Origin: an uncultured Draconibacterium sp.
Lineage (GTDB): Bacteria > Bacteroidota > Bacteroidia > Bacteroidales > Prolixibacteraceae
Assembly: GCF_963674925.1 (NCBI RefSeq)
Contig: NZ_OY771647.1
Location: 821,501 to 885,500 of the forward strand
Length of the DNA stretch: 64,000 bases
Direction: 5' to 3'
The translations under genes were made by a program, and so were the position numbers. The stretch's first letter is position 1, and every line of letters starts with the position of its first letter. Below, piece after piece: positions 8,505-17,178 of this stretch. The notes under the pieces were generated by a model, which searched no databases, was not told where the DNA came from, and saw only the letters and a program-made list of their open reading frames with translations.

Positions 8505-8906
8505 ATGGCCGTTTCCAGGTTTGGCGTTTCGTTAGATGAAGAACTCCTTGAAGCTCTCGACAAGTATGTTGAAGACAATGCTTTTGCCAACCGTTCGCGT
8601 GCTATCCGTCACCTTATCGAGAAGAACCTGGTGGAGGAAAAGTGGAAATGCGATAACATTGTGGCCGGAGCCGTTATCATCGTTTTCAACCACGAGAAAA
8701 AAGATATATTAAAGAAGTCGGCAGAGATTCAATACGAACACAAGGAGTTTATTCTTTCGTCGCAGGGCTTTTATTTAAACGAATTGAATTACATGGAAAT
8801 TATTGCTGTTAAAGGTCCCTCGCGAAAACTAACAGAAATCTCAGAGCAGCTCATCAGCTTGAAAGGAATCCAGCACGGAAAATTGGTGATGAGCAAAGCC
8901 GAATAA
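8505..8906 (+). CDS. NikR-like ribbon-helix-helix/ACT regulator lacking canonical nickel ligands
   Basis: 133 residues that align with E. coli NikR with a constant +1 offset. Residues 1-45 form the ribbon-helix-helix (VSRFGVSLDEELLEALDKY, FANRSRAIRHLI); residues 53-133 form the ACT-like regulatory domain (FNHEKKDI, EIIAVKG, GIQHGKL). The four nickel ligands of NikR (His76, His87, His89, Cys95) correspond here to Tyr77, Gly88, Tyr90 and Tyr96, so the high-affinity nickel site is absent. It is followed by a TonB receptor and shares an operator-like motif with it. It probably represses the receptor in response to some ligand, but nickel is doubtful. Confidence 0.85.
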   Translation: MAVSRFGVSLDEELLEALDKYVEDNAFANRSRAIRHLIEKNLVEEKWKCDNIVAGAVIIVFNHEKKDILKKSAEIQYEHKEFILSSQGFYLNELNYMEIIAVKGPSRKLTEISEQLISLKGIQHGKLVMSKAE

Positions 8907-8923
8907 ATTTTTTTGACCAAATA

Positions 8924-8951
8924 GTAACACGATTATATTAATACGTAACAC
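8924..8951 (+). promoter_or_regulatory. Candidate operator upstream of TonB receptor gene
   Basis: Two identical heptamers GTAACAC (8924-8930 and 8945-8951) spaced 21 bases apart, 15 bases before the receptor start. The reverse complement of this 28-bp element matches the element ahead of the NikR-like gene at both heptamers (GTGTTAC first, GT-TTAC second) and at several central A/T positions. This points to a shared regulator, most simply the NikR-like protein. Confidence 0.55.
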
Positions 8952-8965
8952 AATTAATTATTATA

Positions 8966-10804
8966 ATGCGAATATTTATCTTCACCTTTTTCATCATTCT
9001 CATAGCTCAGGGAATTGCCAGTGCACAAATGCACTTTGAAACCAACGACACCATTAAAATTAACGAAGTGGTGGTTACCGGAACACAGGTTCAGGTAAAC
9101 CGCAACAATGTTCCGATGGCCGTTTCGGTTGTTAACCGCGCTCAAATTGAGGAAAGCGACGAGTCGGCACTACTGCCCATTTTAAATGGCCGGGTGCCGG
9201 GTTTATTTGTAACCGAACGTGGTGTAACCGGTTTTGGCGTCGCAGCCGGATCGGCAGGCCAGATTTCAATTCGCGGAATTGGCGGCAGTCCAACTACCGG
9301 CGTTTTAATGCTTATCGACGGTCACCCCCAGTTCATGGGAATTATGGGGCATCCACTGCCCGATTCGTACGTAGCTTCAGATGTTGAGCGCGTGGAGGTA
9401 ATTCGTGGACCTGCATCGATTCTTTACGGATCGAATGCTATGGGAGGGGTAATCAACATTATCACAAAAAAACAGGATACGGAAGGTTTTAATGGCAACG
9501 CCCGCATTTCATACGGATCGTATAATACGCAAAAATATATGGGTTCGCTTGGATTTAAAAAGAATAAGTTCAGCGTATTTATTTCAGGAAATCACGATCA
9601 GACCGATGGCCACCGCCCTAATTCTGATTTTAAAATAACCAACGGATACCTGAAACTGGGTTACCAGATCAGCGACCATTTTGATGCGTTAGCCGATTTA
9701 AGTGTGGCTGCTTTTGATGCTTCTGATCCGGGACCTGATACACTAAATGCATCACCCGGAGAAACAATCGATATTTTGCGCGGTTACGGATCGTTCTCGC
9801 TGCGCAATAACTTTGAAAAAGCTTCGGGCGCACTGAAGCTTTTTTATAATTTTGGTGAGCACGAAATTACCGATGGGTTCCATTCCAACGACCACAATTA
9901 CGGATTAAACCTGTACGAAACCTTTCAGCTTTTTGAGGGAAACAACCTTACCGCCGGAATCGATTTGATGAATTACGGAGGAGTAGCTGAAAACACCTTT
10001 GCCATGGGCGGCAAGGGTCTGACTTTTGCCGATACCACGATTACAGAAATGGGCACCTACTTATTCTCGCAACAAAATATTGGAGAGAAACTGACCATCA
10101 ATGCGGGTCTTCGTTACCATCATCACAGTCAGTTTGGTTCGGTTTGGATTCCTTCAGTAGGTTTTGCAAATTCATTCTCGTCCTCTACCACCTGGAAGGG
10201 AACCATTTCAAAAGGCTTTAGAAGCCCTACAATGCGCGAACTGTTTATGTGGGGGCCCAATCCAAATCTCGACCCGGAATCCATCTGGAATTACGAAACA
10301 GGCATTATGCAGGCTTTTTTCGATGGTACGATGCGGGCTGAACTTACCGCCTTTGTAGTGAAAGGCGATAACCTGATAGTAAACACCGGCCAACCAAACG
10401 GTTATCAAAATACCGGGGAGGTTTCGAATAAGGGAATTGAGTTTTCGCTGGATGTAACACCAACAAAACAACTAGCGCTTAATGCTACATACAGTTATAC
10501 GAACATGAAAAATCCGGTTTACGCCACGCCGGAACATCACCTTTTTATCAATGCATCTTACCGCATAAAGAAACTGTTGTTGGTGGCCAACGTACAGCAT
10601 GTATCGGGACTGGATAATGACCCAACGCCAGTTACCAACCTGGAAAGCTATTCTTTATTAAATGCCAAGGCCAGCTACAACCTTACAAGAAATGTAAAAC
10701 TTTATGTTAGTGGAGAAAATCTGCTAAGCGCCAACTACGCGGTTAACCGCTTTTATACCATGCCTGAAATTACCGTATTTGGCGGATTGAGTTTGATGTT
10801 CTAA
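8966..10804 (+). CDS. TonB-dependent outer-membrane receptor
   Basis: 612 residues with a signal peptide (cleavage near ASAQ). The plug domain spans roughly residues 30-155, with INEVVVTGT, ISIRGIGG, VERVEVIRGPASILYGSNAMGGVINIITKK; the rest is a 22-strand barrel ending in an aromatic-rich C-terminus (GGLSLMF). No carboxypeptidase-like or SusC features, so it is a siderophore/metal/vitamin-type receptor of the BtuB/CirA kind. The plug loop DGHPQFMGIMGHPLPD contains two His and two Met residues, which may suit a metal complex. The gene follows the NikR-like regulator by 59 bases and carries the same operator-like repeat. Confidence 0.9.
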   Translation: MRIFIFTFFIILIAQGIASAQMHFETNDTIKINEVVVTGTQVQVNRNNVPMAVSVVNRAQIEESDESALLPILNGRVPGLFVTERGVTGFGVAAGSAGQISIRGIGGSPTTGVLMLIDGHPQFMGIMGHPLPDSYVASDVERVEVIRGPASILYGSNAMGGVINIITKKQDTEGFNGNARISYGSYNTQKYMGSLGFKKNKFSVFISGNHDQTDGHRPNSDFKITNGYLKLGYQISDHFDALADLSVAAFDASDPGPDTLNASPGETIDILRGYGSFSLRNNFEKASGALKLFYNFGEHEITDGFHSNDHNYGLNLYETFQLFEGNNLTAGIDLMNYGGVAENTFAMGGKGLTFADTTITEMGTYLFSQQNIGEKLTINAGLRYHHHSQFGSVWIPSVGFANSFSSSTTWKGTISKGFRSPTMRELFMWGPNPNLDPESIWNYETGIMQAFFDGTMRAELTAFVVKGDNLIVNTGQPNGYQNTGEVSNKGIEFSLDVTPTKQLALNATYSYTNMKNPVYATPEHHLFINASYRIKKLLLVANVQHVSGLDNDPTPVTNLESYSLLNAKASYNLTRNVKLYVSGENLLSANYAVNRFYTMPEITVFGGLSLMF

Positions 10805-10816
10805 AAAGATAATTTG

Positions 10817-10837
10817 AGCTTACCTTAGGAGTAAGCT
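10817..10837. terminator. Hairpin between convergent TonB receptor and gldK-like genes
   Basis: Seven-base-pair inverted repeat AGCTTAC / GTAAGCT around a 7-base loop between two convergent stops. No long T run is present on either side, so it is a weak terminator candidate. Confidence 0.45.
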
Positions 10838-12198
10838 TATTCCTGAATACTGCGGCGGCCACCCAAATCATCGCGGAAAGAAGTTCGTACGCATCGGAAT
10901 CCGACATATGATTTTGCAGTGTCCTGGTACTCAAACGTTCGCGTTCCCGACTGTATGTAATATGCGATGTCTTTCCACGATCCTCCACGAACAACTTTAC
11001 GTTTCATTACCGGCGGATCATCGGGGCGTGCATTGTACTGAATTTCCGGATTATAATCATCGATAGCATCATAGCCCGCTTCAAAAAAAGCTGTAGAGGT
11101 CCATTCGGCCACATTACCGGCCATATCGTAAACCCCGTAAGGATTAGGATCGAATTGGCCCACTTTCATGGCTGTTGTGGTAGTTGGACTATCGGCAACA
11201 TAATTTCCGCGCAAGGGCTTAAAATTGGCTACAAAACACCCGCTTACACTTCGGGTATAATAACTTCCCCACGGGTACATGGTGTTATGCATGCCACCAC
11301 GTGCTGCAATCTCCCACTCGCTTTCAGTTGGCAGGCGGTATTCATGTGCCGGCGCTTCATCAGAACGAGTAAAGGCAAAATCTTGCAATTGATTACGCCA
11401 GTTACAAAATGCCCTCGCCTGATTCCACGTTACTCCAACAACCGGATAGTTATCGAATCCAACGTGTGAAAAATATTTGATTGTAAAAGGCTCATTGTAA
11501 GTATAGGCAAAATCCCTTATCCAACACAGCGTGTCGGGATAAACAGGTACCGATTCGTGCATCAAAAAAGAACTGCGGTTTTGAATAGGAACCACCTCAC
11601 CATCTGAATTTACAACAGAACCTTCATAACGTTGCGTTTCGTAATTATAGGCATTGCTGCGTTTTGCGGCTTGTTTATAGTCTACCCAATAATATTCGTA
11701 CACCAGTTTACGGGTATCAATTTCCTTCTTGTAATTAAAACGTTCGTATTCCGGGAGATACAATTCATCCATGGCCATTTGATACTCCGGGTCGTCCCAT
11801 TCAATTCGTTCTTCCCAGTTTATTTTTGGCTCTTCCAAAGGGGCACCGTATTTATCTTCTGTTATCAGGAAATCGGTGTAGGTTTGCCCAAGGAGTTCGC
11901 GTGCTTTTTTATCGCGTACCCAATATACAAACTGCCTGTATTCATCATTTGTAATTTCGGTATCGTCAATCCAAAACGCTTCTGTTGATACTGTTCGGCT
12001 TTGTGTTACGGCATATAGCTGATCATCGTTTGGCCCGAGGTTGTACGCACCTCTTGGCACATAAACCATCCCGTAAGGTGTTGGCTCAAACCATTTTTCA
12101 CTTGTTCCTTTACCCAATTTAAGGTACTTGTTGCTTTCGTTTCTGCACGAGGCAAGAAAAAGCGTCAGTATGAACAAGTATGTTATGGTTTTTCTCAT
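10837..12198 (-). CDS. Second GldK-like SUMF1-domain lipoprotein
   Basis: 453 residues from the ATG at 12198 (the preceding codon is TTG). Lipoprotein signal with lipobox LASC. The FGE-sulfatase/SUMF1 domain is clear: MVYVPRGAYNLGP, EITNDEYRQFV, NYPVVGVTWNQARAFCNW, RLPTESEWEIAARGG, GNVAEWTS, VRGGSW, VGFRC. It is strikingly close to the GldK encoded at 15.7-17 kb, including the inserted TRKLVYEYYWVD and SNAYNYETQRYEG segments, so it is a paralog. It lies distal to gldN but behind a terminator, hence may be expressed separately. It could be a GldJ-like or alternative GldK ring component at the outer membrane; which is unknown. Confidence 0.85.
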   Translation of the reverse strand: MRKTITYLFILTLFLASCRNESNKYLKLGKGTSEKWFEPTPYGMVYVPRGAYNLGPNDDQLYAVTQSRTVSTEAFWIDDTEITNDEYRQFVYWVRDKKARELLGQTYTDFLITEDKYGAPLEEPKINWEERIEWDDPEYQMAMDELYLPEYERFNYKKEIDTRKLVYEYYWVDYKQAAKRSNAYNYETQRYEGSVVNSDGEVVPIQNRSSFLMHESVPVYPDTLCWIRDFAYTYNEPFTIKYFSHVGFDNYPVVGVTWNQARAFCNWRNQLQDFAFTRSDEAPAHEYRLPTESEWEIAARGGMHNTMYPWGSYYTRSVSGCFVANFKPLRGNYVADSPTTTTAMKVGQFDPNPYGVYDMAGNVAEWTSTAFFEAGYDAIDDYNPEIQYNARPDDPPVMKRKVVRGGSWKDIAYYIQSGTRTFEYQDTAKSYVGFRCVRTSFRDDLGGRRSIQE

Positions 12199-12261
12199 CA
12201 ATAGATATTCGATGCTACATTTCTAAACGCCCTATTAATTTTAAAATAGTTTCAAAAAAAA

Positions 12262-12290
12262 GCCTTATGTCAACATAAGGCCTTTTTTAT
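12262..12290. terminator. Bidirectional-looking terminator between gldN and second gldK-like gene
   Basis: Inverted repeat GCCTTATGT / ACATAAGGC with A-run on the left and T-run on the right of the plus strand, so it reads as hairpin plus T-tract on both strands. On the minus strand it falls 14 bases after the gldN stop and before the second gldK-like gene. Confidence 0.8.
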
Positions 12291-12303
12291 GCTGATTATC
12301 GCA

Positions 12304-13155
12304 TTAATATTCCCAAAGATCTTGTTCGTAATCAAAGATCTCGTCTTCAATTCGTTTTGATTCCAACATCGCATCTTTACCCACCAGATATGAGCTGATT
12401 TCGCGATTGTTGTAAATATTCGACTCCTGCACGATATAACTGTTGAACATACGTTTGATGAACAAGTCGTCGAAAGATTGCTGACGTGCTTCGTTATAAG
12501 GATTCTGAACCAAATTGGTAGCCAGCAACGGACGTGCTTCAGGATAATAAATCCAGAATACTTTTTGCCGCTGTGGTAGTCCTGAGGTATCGCCTTCGCG
12601 CATGTATTCGCGAATCGGGCAAATACCAAGAATACGCACATTTAAGGTAGATGTTTGTTTATCGAAATACCACTGTTCTTTAACCATGTACTGTTTGATC
12701 TCGGTTGGACGAATTTCACCCTGAACCTGAACTTGTGTCCGTTCACCAGTATCAAAGTCAATTTTCTCCTCAGTCCGGGCTTCTGCTCCAAATCTTGCTT
12801 TTACCTGTGCATAACTCATCGGAATTTTAAAGTCATCATCGGCCTGTGCATCATACGGAGTAATCTGCCCACTTTCAATTCCCTTAAGCAGCAAAGAGAT
12901 CAGGTTGGTACGATCGGCAATGGGTATTGTTGGATAATACAGCGGAATGTTCATTTTTTCGCGCAAGTCGATAACGCGCCACAGCGTTTTCTGCCAGAAT
13001 ACATCTGCCTCGCGAACCGGAACCAACGGCATTGGTTTTTTCTCGTAAATATCGTTTTGTTTATAGGCTCCATTTACAATTTGGGCATCAGCACTTTTAT
13101 GCGTAATGCCTAACGCAAAAACAACTATTCCTATAAAAACAACTATCTTCTTCAT
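12304..13155 (-). CDS. gldN: T9SS ring component GldN/PorN
   Basis: 283 residues with an N-terminal signal peptide (cleavage near ADAQ). Recognised by context and by the GldN pattern: DVFWQKTLWRVIDLREKMNIPLYYP near the N-terminus, then ILGICPIREY, KVFWIYYPEARPLL and FDDLFIKRMFNSYIVQESN. GldN/PorN is a periplasmic protein that binds GldM and forms the outer-membrane-associated ring with GldK. It follows gldM by six bases in the canonical order porP-gldK-gldL-gldM-gldN. Confidence 0.92.
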   Translation of the reverse strand: MKKIVVFIGIVVFALGITHKSADAQIVNGAYKQNDIYEKKPMPLVPVREADVFWQKTLWRVIDLREKMNIPLYYPTIPIADRTNLISLLLKGIESGQITPYDAQADDDFKIPMSYAQVKARFGAEARTEEKIDFDTGERTQVQVQGEIRPTEIKQYMVKEQWYFDKQTSTLNVRILGICPIREYMREGDTSGLPQRQKVFWIYYPEARPLLATNLVQNPYNEARQQSFDDLFIKRMFNSYIVQESNIYNNREISSYLVGKDAMLESKRIEDEIFDYEQDLWEY

Positions 13156-13161
13156 AACTAC

Positions 13162-14769
13162 CTATTTTATTTTGAAGGATATCGGTTTGAGATCCCTGGT
13201 TGATCCATCATCTCCTACAGCCTTAATATCTCCGATATAAACTATACTATTTACATTAATGTTCTTCAGTGCATTTTTTTGTTCTGCGGTAAAACGATTC
13301 GAATTGGCCGGATAACGATTGGTGTAACCTCCACCTGTCGTTTCCATGGTAAACTGGGTAACTTTGTAACCAAATTCAAAATCGAAATCTTCAAGAACTG
13401 CTAAGATACCATCCTGTATCTGTAATGTTTCTTTACGGATATCTCCTCCCGACTGACCATTAATTTGTGCTACCGGATCGGGCACACGTTTCACGCGCCA
13501 TTCGGTAGTACCTATCAAACGTCGAGTCCCATTTATTGTTGCATAAACGCTCACTTTAGTTTTGCGCCCCATTTCGTCCAACTCTGTTGGCTCAATCAGG
13601 TAATCATCACCATTCTTTGTAACTTTACCATTGGTCATCTGAACTTCCAGGTCTTCATTCGGGATCGCTCCTCCCCCCACATCAAACGGGTTTTTCAGAC
13701 CTCGGTAGAACACGTTCATTTTTGTAGCCGACATCGTTACTGTAGGCTCCGAAACCTGATATTCCTGCTCAAACGGATAGCTTTTAATAATTCCACCCGG
13801 AGTTTTATATTTTATTAAACCGCTCCAGGTAAACTTACCTGCCTGGCTGGTACTCCCAATATAGGTTGCTTTGCCATCTTTAACTTCAACCTCATTCCCA
13901 TTTATCATGATGACAGGTTGTTGGGTAGTATCTTCTGCAGCAAGGAAAACTTCGGCTTTATATTCGTCGCCCATCAAAACTACATTTGAATTGGCAATAA
14001 CGCGTGCTGCCAAACTGTTAAATTTAAATGAGCCTTCATCAATTTCAGCATACAAATATTTTGCTACTGATGCTTCAGAGTTTTTAACATCGATCTGAAT
14101 TTTAGAAAGCAAGGTCATTATGGCAATTAACGGCTTATCCTCAAAATGCTCCGATTCCCATGTTTTGTAGTTGCCTTCTCCTTTCGAACCTTTTTCGGGG
14201 TCTGCAGTTTTAAGCTCGCTCATAATCAACTCGCGAAGTTCGCTGTCATCCTCGTTCACCAATGAAGAAAGAAACTCACGATATTCGATAACGGCGTTTT
14301 TAAGATCGTTTGCCCTTTTCTGGGTGATCAGTAATTCCGACGGGCCGTTCATGTCATCTTTCTTAGCAACCTCTACAACAGTTCCGTCTACTTTTGTATG
14401 GTAATAACCCTCTTCATACATCGGGTTATCTTCATCTACCGGCTTTTCTCCGGAGTAAGCAACAACTTCGTCTTTTAATGCCCCAACGTAGTTTATCATT
14501 TCTTCCGATCTACTCTGTAGCTGATCTGCTTTATCTTTCCATTCCTGAACTTTGGTTGGATTTTCAATATAAGCTTGTTCAAACGAAGAATAGATCTGTG
14601 CGTTCTGCATGTCCACTGCCTCGAGCGTTTGCAGCAAACTACTGTCTACCACACGAAACGCTTCAAGTACCTCAGCCGCAACGTTAAGTGCTAACATTGC
14701 GGTAAGTACAATGTACATCAGATTTATCATTTTTTGCCTCGGTGTTTCCGGACAATACTTTGCACCCAT
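13162..14769 (-). CDS. gldM: T9SS motor component GldM/PorM
   Basis: 535 residues. After a short cytoplasmic start (PETPRQKMINLMYIVLTAMLALNVA) comes a single transmembrane helix at about residues 14-35, then a long periplasmic part of the GldM type (SRSEEMINYVGAL, SLAARVIANSNVVLMGDEYKAEVFLAA, MNVFYRGLKNPFDVGGG). With GldL it forms the proton-driven rotary motor that powers T9SS transport and, in gliding species, motility; its periplasmic rod reaches GldK/GldN. The gene lies 11 bases after gldL and 6 before gldN. Confidence 0.95.
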   Translation of the reverse strand: MGAKYCPETPRQKMINLMYIVLTAMLALNVAAEVLEAFRVVDSSLLQTLEAVDMQNAQIYSSFEQAYIENPTKVQEWKDKADQLQSRSEEMINYVGALKDEVVAYSGEKPVDEDNPMYEEGYYHTKVDGTVVEVAKKDDMNGPSELLITQKRANDLKNAVIEYREFLSSLVNEDDSELRELIMSELKTADPEKGSKGEGNYKTWESEHFEDKPLIAIMTLLSKIQIDVKNSEASVAKYLYAEIDEGSFKFNSLAARVIANSNVVLMGDEYKAEVFLAAEDTTQQPVIMINGNEVEVKDGKATYIGSTSQAGKFTWSGLIKYKTPGGIIKSYPFEQEYQVSEPTVTMSATKMNVFYRGLKNPFDVGGGAIPNEDLEVQMTNGKVTKNGDDYLIEPTELDEMGRKTKVSVYATINGTRRLIGTTEWRVKRVPDPVAQINGQSGGDIRKETLQIQDGILAVLEDFDFEFGYKVTQFTMETTGGGYTNRYPANSNRFTAEQKNALKNINVNSIVYIGDIKAVGDDGSTRDLKPISFKIK

Positions 14770-14780
14770 ACGCTAGGACT

Positions 14781-15689
14781 TTATTTTTTATAGCTCATTG
14801 CACCCAACATGTTGCCGTAAATGGTATTTAAGGCTTCAAGATTTTTGTTGAGTGATTCAGCATTTTCTTTATACTTTTTCAATTCATCAACCGAAGAGGT
14901 CAGGATGCTGTTCATTTCAGCAAGATCCTGGTTAAACTTCTGATTGGCTTTGAACTGATCATGAGTATCTTTCAGTTGGTTTTCGAAATTGCTGTTCAGG
15001 CTATCTAAATTTTTATTTAGTCTTTCCAGGTTTCCGGAATATTGTTTTGAACTACTTCCAATATTCTCCAATTCACCCGATATAATCTCTGATGATTTTT
15101 GATAAACGGCAGAAAGATTTTTTCCGGTTTCAGTAAGTTGAGTTGCTGCAACAGAATAGGAATCAACTAAGGTACTCACTGAACTGTTGATCGATTCGTT
15201 TGCCTTGTTGTTAATTTGGGCAAAAGAGTTCATCGATTCTGAAGCCGATCCCAGGTTTTTAACGTACATATCGGTGGCAAGTGTAGCCGAAGATATGTCG
15301 CTTATTCCTTTGGCAGTATTACTTAACTCGGATAATCCTTTTCCAACACGGTCCATCAGTTCCGGAGTAAGCTCTGAGCTGCCAAAAAGTGTTTCCAAAC
15401 CATTACTTTTGTTATTGGTTCTCAACTCTTTTACTTCCTCAAGCTCATAGTCTTCATTTAATTCCGGATACACCTTATCCCATTCAGGAATACTGATTGG
15501 AGGCTCAAATGCTGAGAGGAAAAAGATAAATGCCTCTGTAAGCAATCCTACTGTTAATAACTCGCTGGAGCCTTTCCAGTGTTCAAGTTTGAACAAGGCA
15601 CCAACCATAACGACTGCTGCCCCCCATCCATAAACATAACCCATGAATGTCTTCCAGCGCTTAGTTTTAAAAAGTTCTCCCAGATTCAT
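14781..15689 (-). CDS. gldL: T9SS motor component GldL/PorL
   Basis: 302 residues. Two transmembrane helices at about 15-34 and 43-61 carry the conserved acidic residue Glu52 (GLLTEAFIFF), the likely proton-relay Glu, plus LFKLEHW between the helices. Residues ~120-300 form a long Ser/Asn/Leu-rich cytoplasmic coiled-coil region, longer than in minimal GldL. Five GldL subunits surround two GldM copies in the inner-membrane motor. Located between gldK and gldM. Confidence 0.94.
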   Translation of the reverse strand: MNLGELFKTKRWKTFMGYVYGWGAAVVMVGALFKLEHWKGSSELLTVGLLTEAFIFFLSAFEPPISIPEWDKVYPELNEDYELEEVKELRTNNKSNGLETLFGSSELTPELMDRVGKGLSELSNTAKGISDISSATLATDMYVKNLGSASESMNSFAQINNKANESINSSVSTLVDSYSVAATQLTETGKNLSAVYQKSSEIISGELENIGSSSKQYSGNLERLNKNLDSLNSNFENQLKDTHDQFKANQKFNQDLAEMNSILTSSVDELKKYKENAESLNKNLEALNTIYGNMLGAMSYKK

Positions 15690-15720
15690 ATCGTTTGGTA
15701 TAAAGTTTTTGTTTTAAGTA

Positions 15721-17067
15721 CTAAAATTCTTCGCCAAATGTAGAGCGAACGCATCGGAAACCTACGTAAGATTTTGTCGTATCCTGATATTCATAATTAC
15801 GTGTTGAAACCTGCACAAATTGCGAGATATCTTTCCACGAACCTCCTCTTATCACTTTACGTTTCATTACGGCAGGATCATCCTTGCGGGCATTGTATGT
15901 AAAAGTCGGGTTTAAATCACTAAAGTAATTGTAGCCGGCTTCGTCGTATGCAGTGCTTGTCCATTCTGCTACGTTACCGGCCATATCGTATAATCCGAAT
16001 TCATTCGGATCGTAACTTCCTACTTTTATAGTTGCAATCGAGCCATCTTCCACATAATTTCCTCGCAGAGGCTTAAAGTTGGCAAGGAATACTCCTTTTT
16101 CGTCCCGGGTATAATAACCTCCCCAGGGGTACATCGAGAAATCTTTACCACCACGGGCGGCATATTCCCACTCTACTTCGGTTGGCAAACGATAAGCCAT
16201 CAATGTTGGTTCCCCTTTTTCTGACAAGTAATCCGACTGAATTTTAGTACGCCAGTTACAGAATGCATTTACCTGTTTCCAGGTAACACCTACAACCGGG
16301 TATTCATCAAAACCGGGATGCCAGAAATAGCGTGTTGCCAATGGCTCGTTGTACGAATAGGTAAAGTCTCTGATCCAGCAAAGTGTATCAGGGTAAACAT
16401 GCACCTGATCCTGCATCATAAATGAAGAACGGTTCTCGATTGGAACAAGATCGCCTTCCTCGTTGTAAACATTACCTTCGTATCGCTGTGTTTCGTAGTT
16501 ATAACTGTTACTTCTTTTGGCTGCCTGATCCAGGTCAACCCACCAGTATTCGTAAACCAGTTTACGGGTATCTATTTCTTTTTTACCAAAGAAACGCTCG
16601 TTTTCTGGCAAGTAAAGATCTTCCATTGCCATTTGCATATCAGGGTCTTCCCAATCAATCTTTTCATTCCAGTTGATTTGTGGAGGATCGATGATATTCC
16701 CTTTCCTGTCTTCAGTAATCATGAATTCGGGATACTGGTCGCCTAACATTTGACGTGCCATCGATTCTTTTACCCATTCTACAAACTGGCGATATTCGTT
16801 ATTGGTAATTTCGGTGTCGTCCATCCAAAATGGTTCTTGCGATACCGTTTTTGTTGGTACACCGGCCCTACTTGCGTCCTCATCGCTAGGCCCGATATTG
16901 AAACTTCCTCTACGAACGTATACCATTCCCAGGGGCTGGGTTTCTTTAAATCGCTGCCTTCTTTGTACTCCTGTAAGCTCTCCGTTTCCTCCCCCGCCAC
17001 CACCAAAGCAGCCGGCAAAACTAAGTGCAATCAAGAATAAGGTTGCAATAGAAAGTAGTTTTTTCAT
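15721..17067 (-). CDS. gldK: T9SS ring lipoprotein GldK/PorK
   Basis: 448 residues. Lipoprotein signal with lipobox FAGC, directly followed by an unusual Gly run (FGGGGGG). The SUMF1/FGE domain runs from about residue 45 to the end (MVYVRRGSFNIGP, EITNNEYRQFV, EYPVVGVTWKQVNAFCNW, RLPTEVEWEYAARGG, VAEWTSTAY, IRGGSWKD, VGFRCV). GldK and GldN build the large periplasmic/outer-membrane ring of the T9SS. It follows porP and precedes gldL; the 111 bases to porP may hold a separate promoter. A close paralog is encoded at 10.8-12.2 kb. Confidence 0.94.
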   Translation of the reverse strand: MKKLLSIATLFLIALSFAGCFGGGGGGNGELTGVQRRQRFKETQPLGMVYVRRGSFNIGPSDEDASRAGVPTKTVSQEPFWMDDTEITNNEYRQFVEWVKESMARQMLGDQYPEFMITEDRKGNIIDPPQINWNEKIDWEDPDMQMAMEDLYLPENERFFGKKEIDTRKLVYEYWWVDLDQAAKRSNSYNYETQRYEGNVYNEEGDLVPIENRSSFMMQDQVHVYPDTLCWIRDFTYSYNEPLATRYFWHPGFDEYPVVGVTWKQVNAFCNWRTKIQSDYLSEKGEPTLMAYRLPTEVEWEYAARGGKDFSMYPWGGYYTRDEKGVFLANFKPLRGNYVEDGSIATIKVGSYDPNEFGLYDMAGNVAEWTSTAYDEAGYNYFSDLNPTFTYNARKDDPAVMKRKVIRGGSWKDISQFVQVSTRNYEYQDTTKSYVGFRCVRSTFGEEF

Positions 17068-17178
17068 AATGTGTCTTTTATACTTTACGAGCTCTGATTA
17101 GTCGCTAAAAATAAGTAGAAACAATGAAATAATAAAATATTAAATTCCGTTCCTTTTCTTATTTACATTAATCATATT

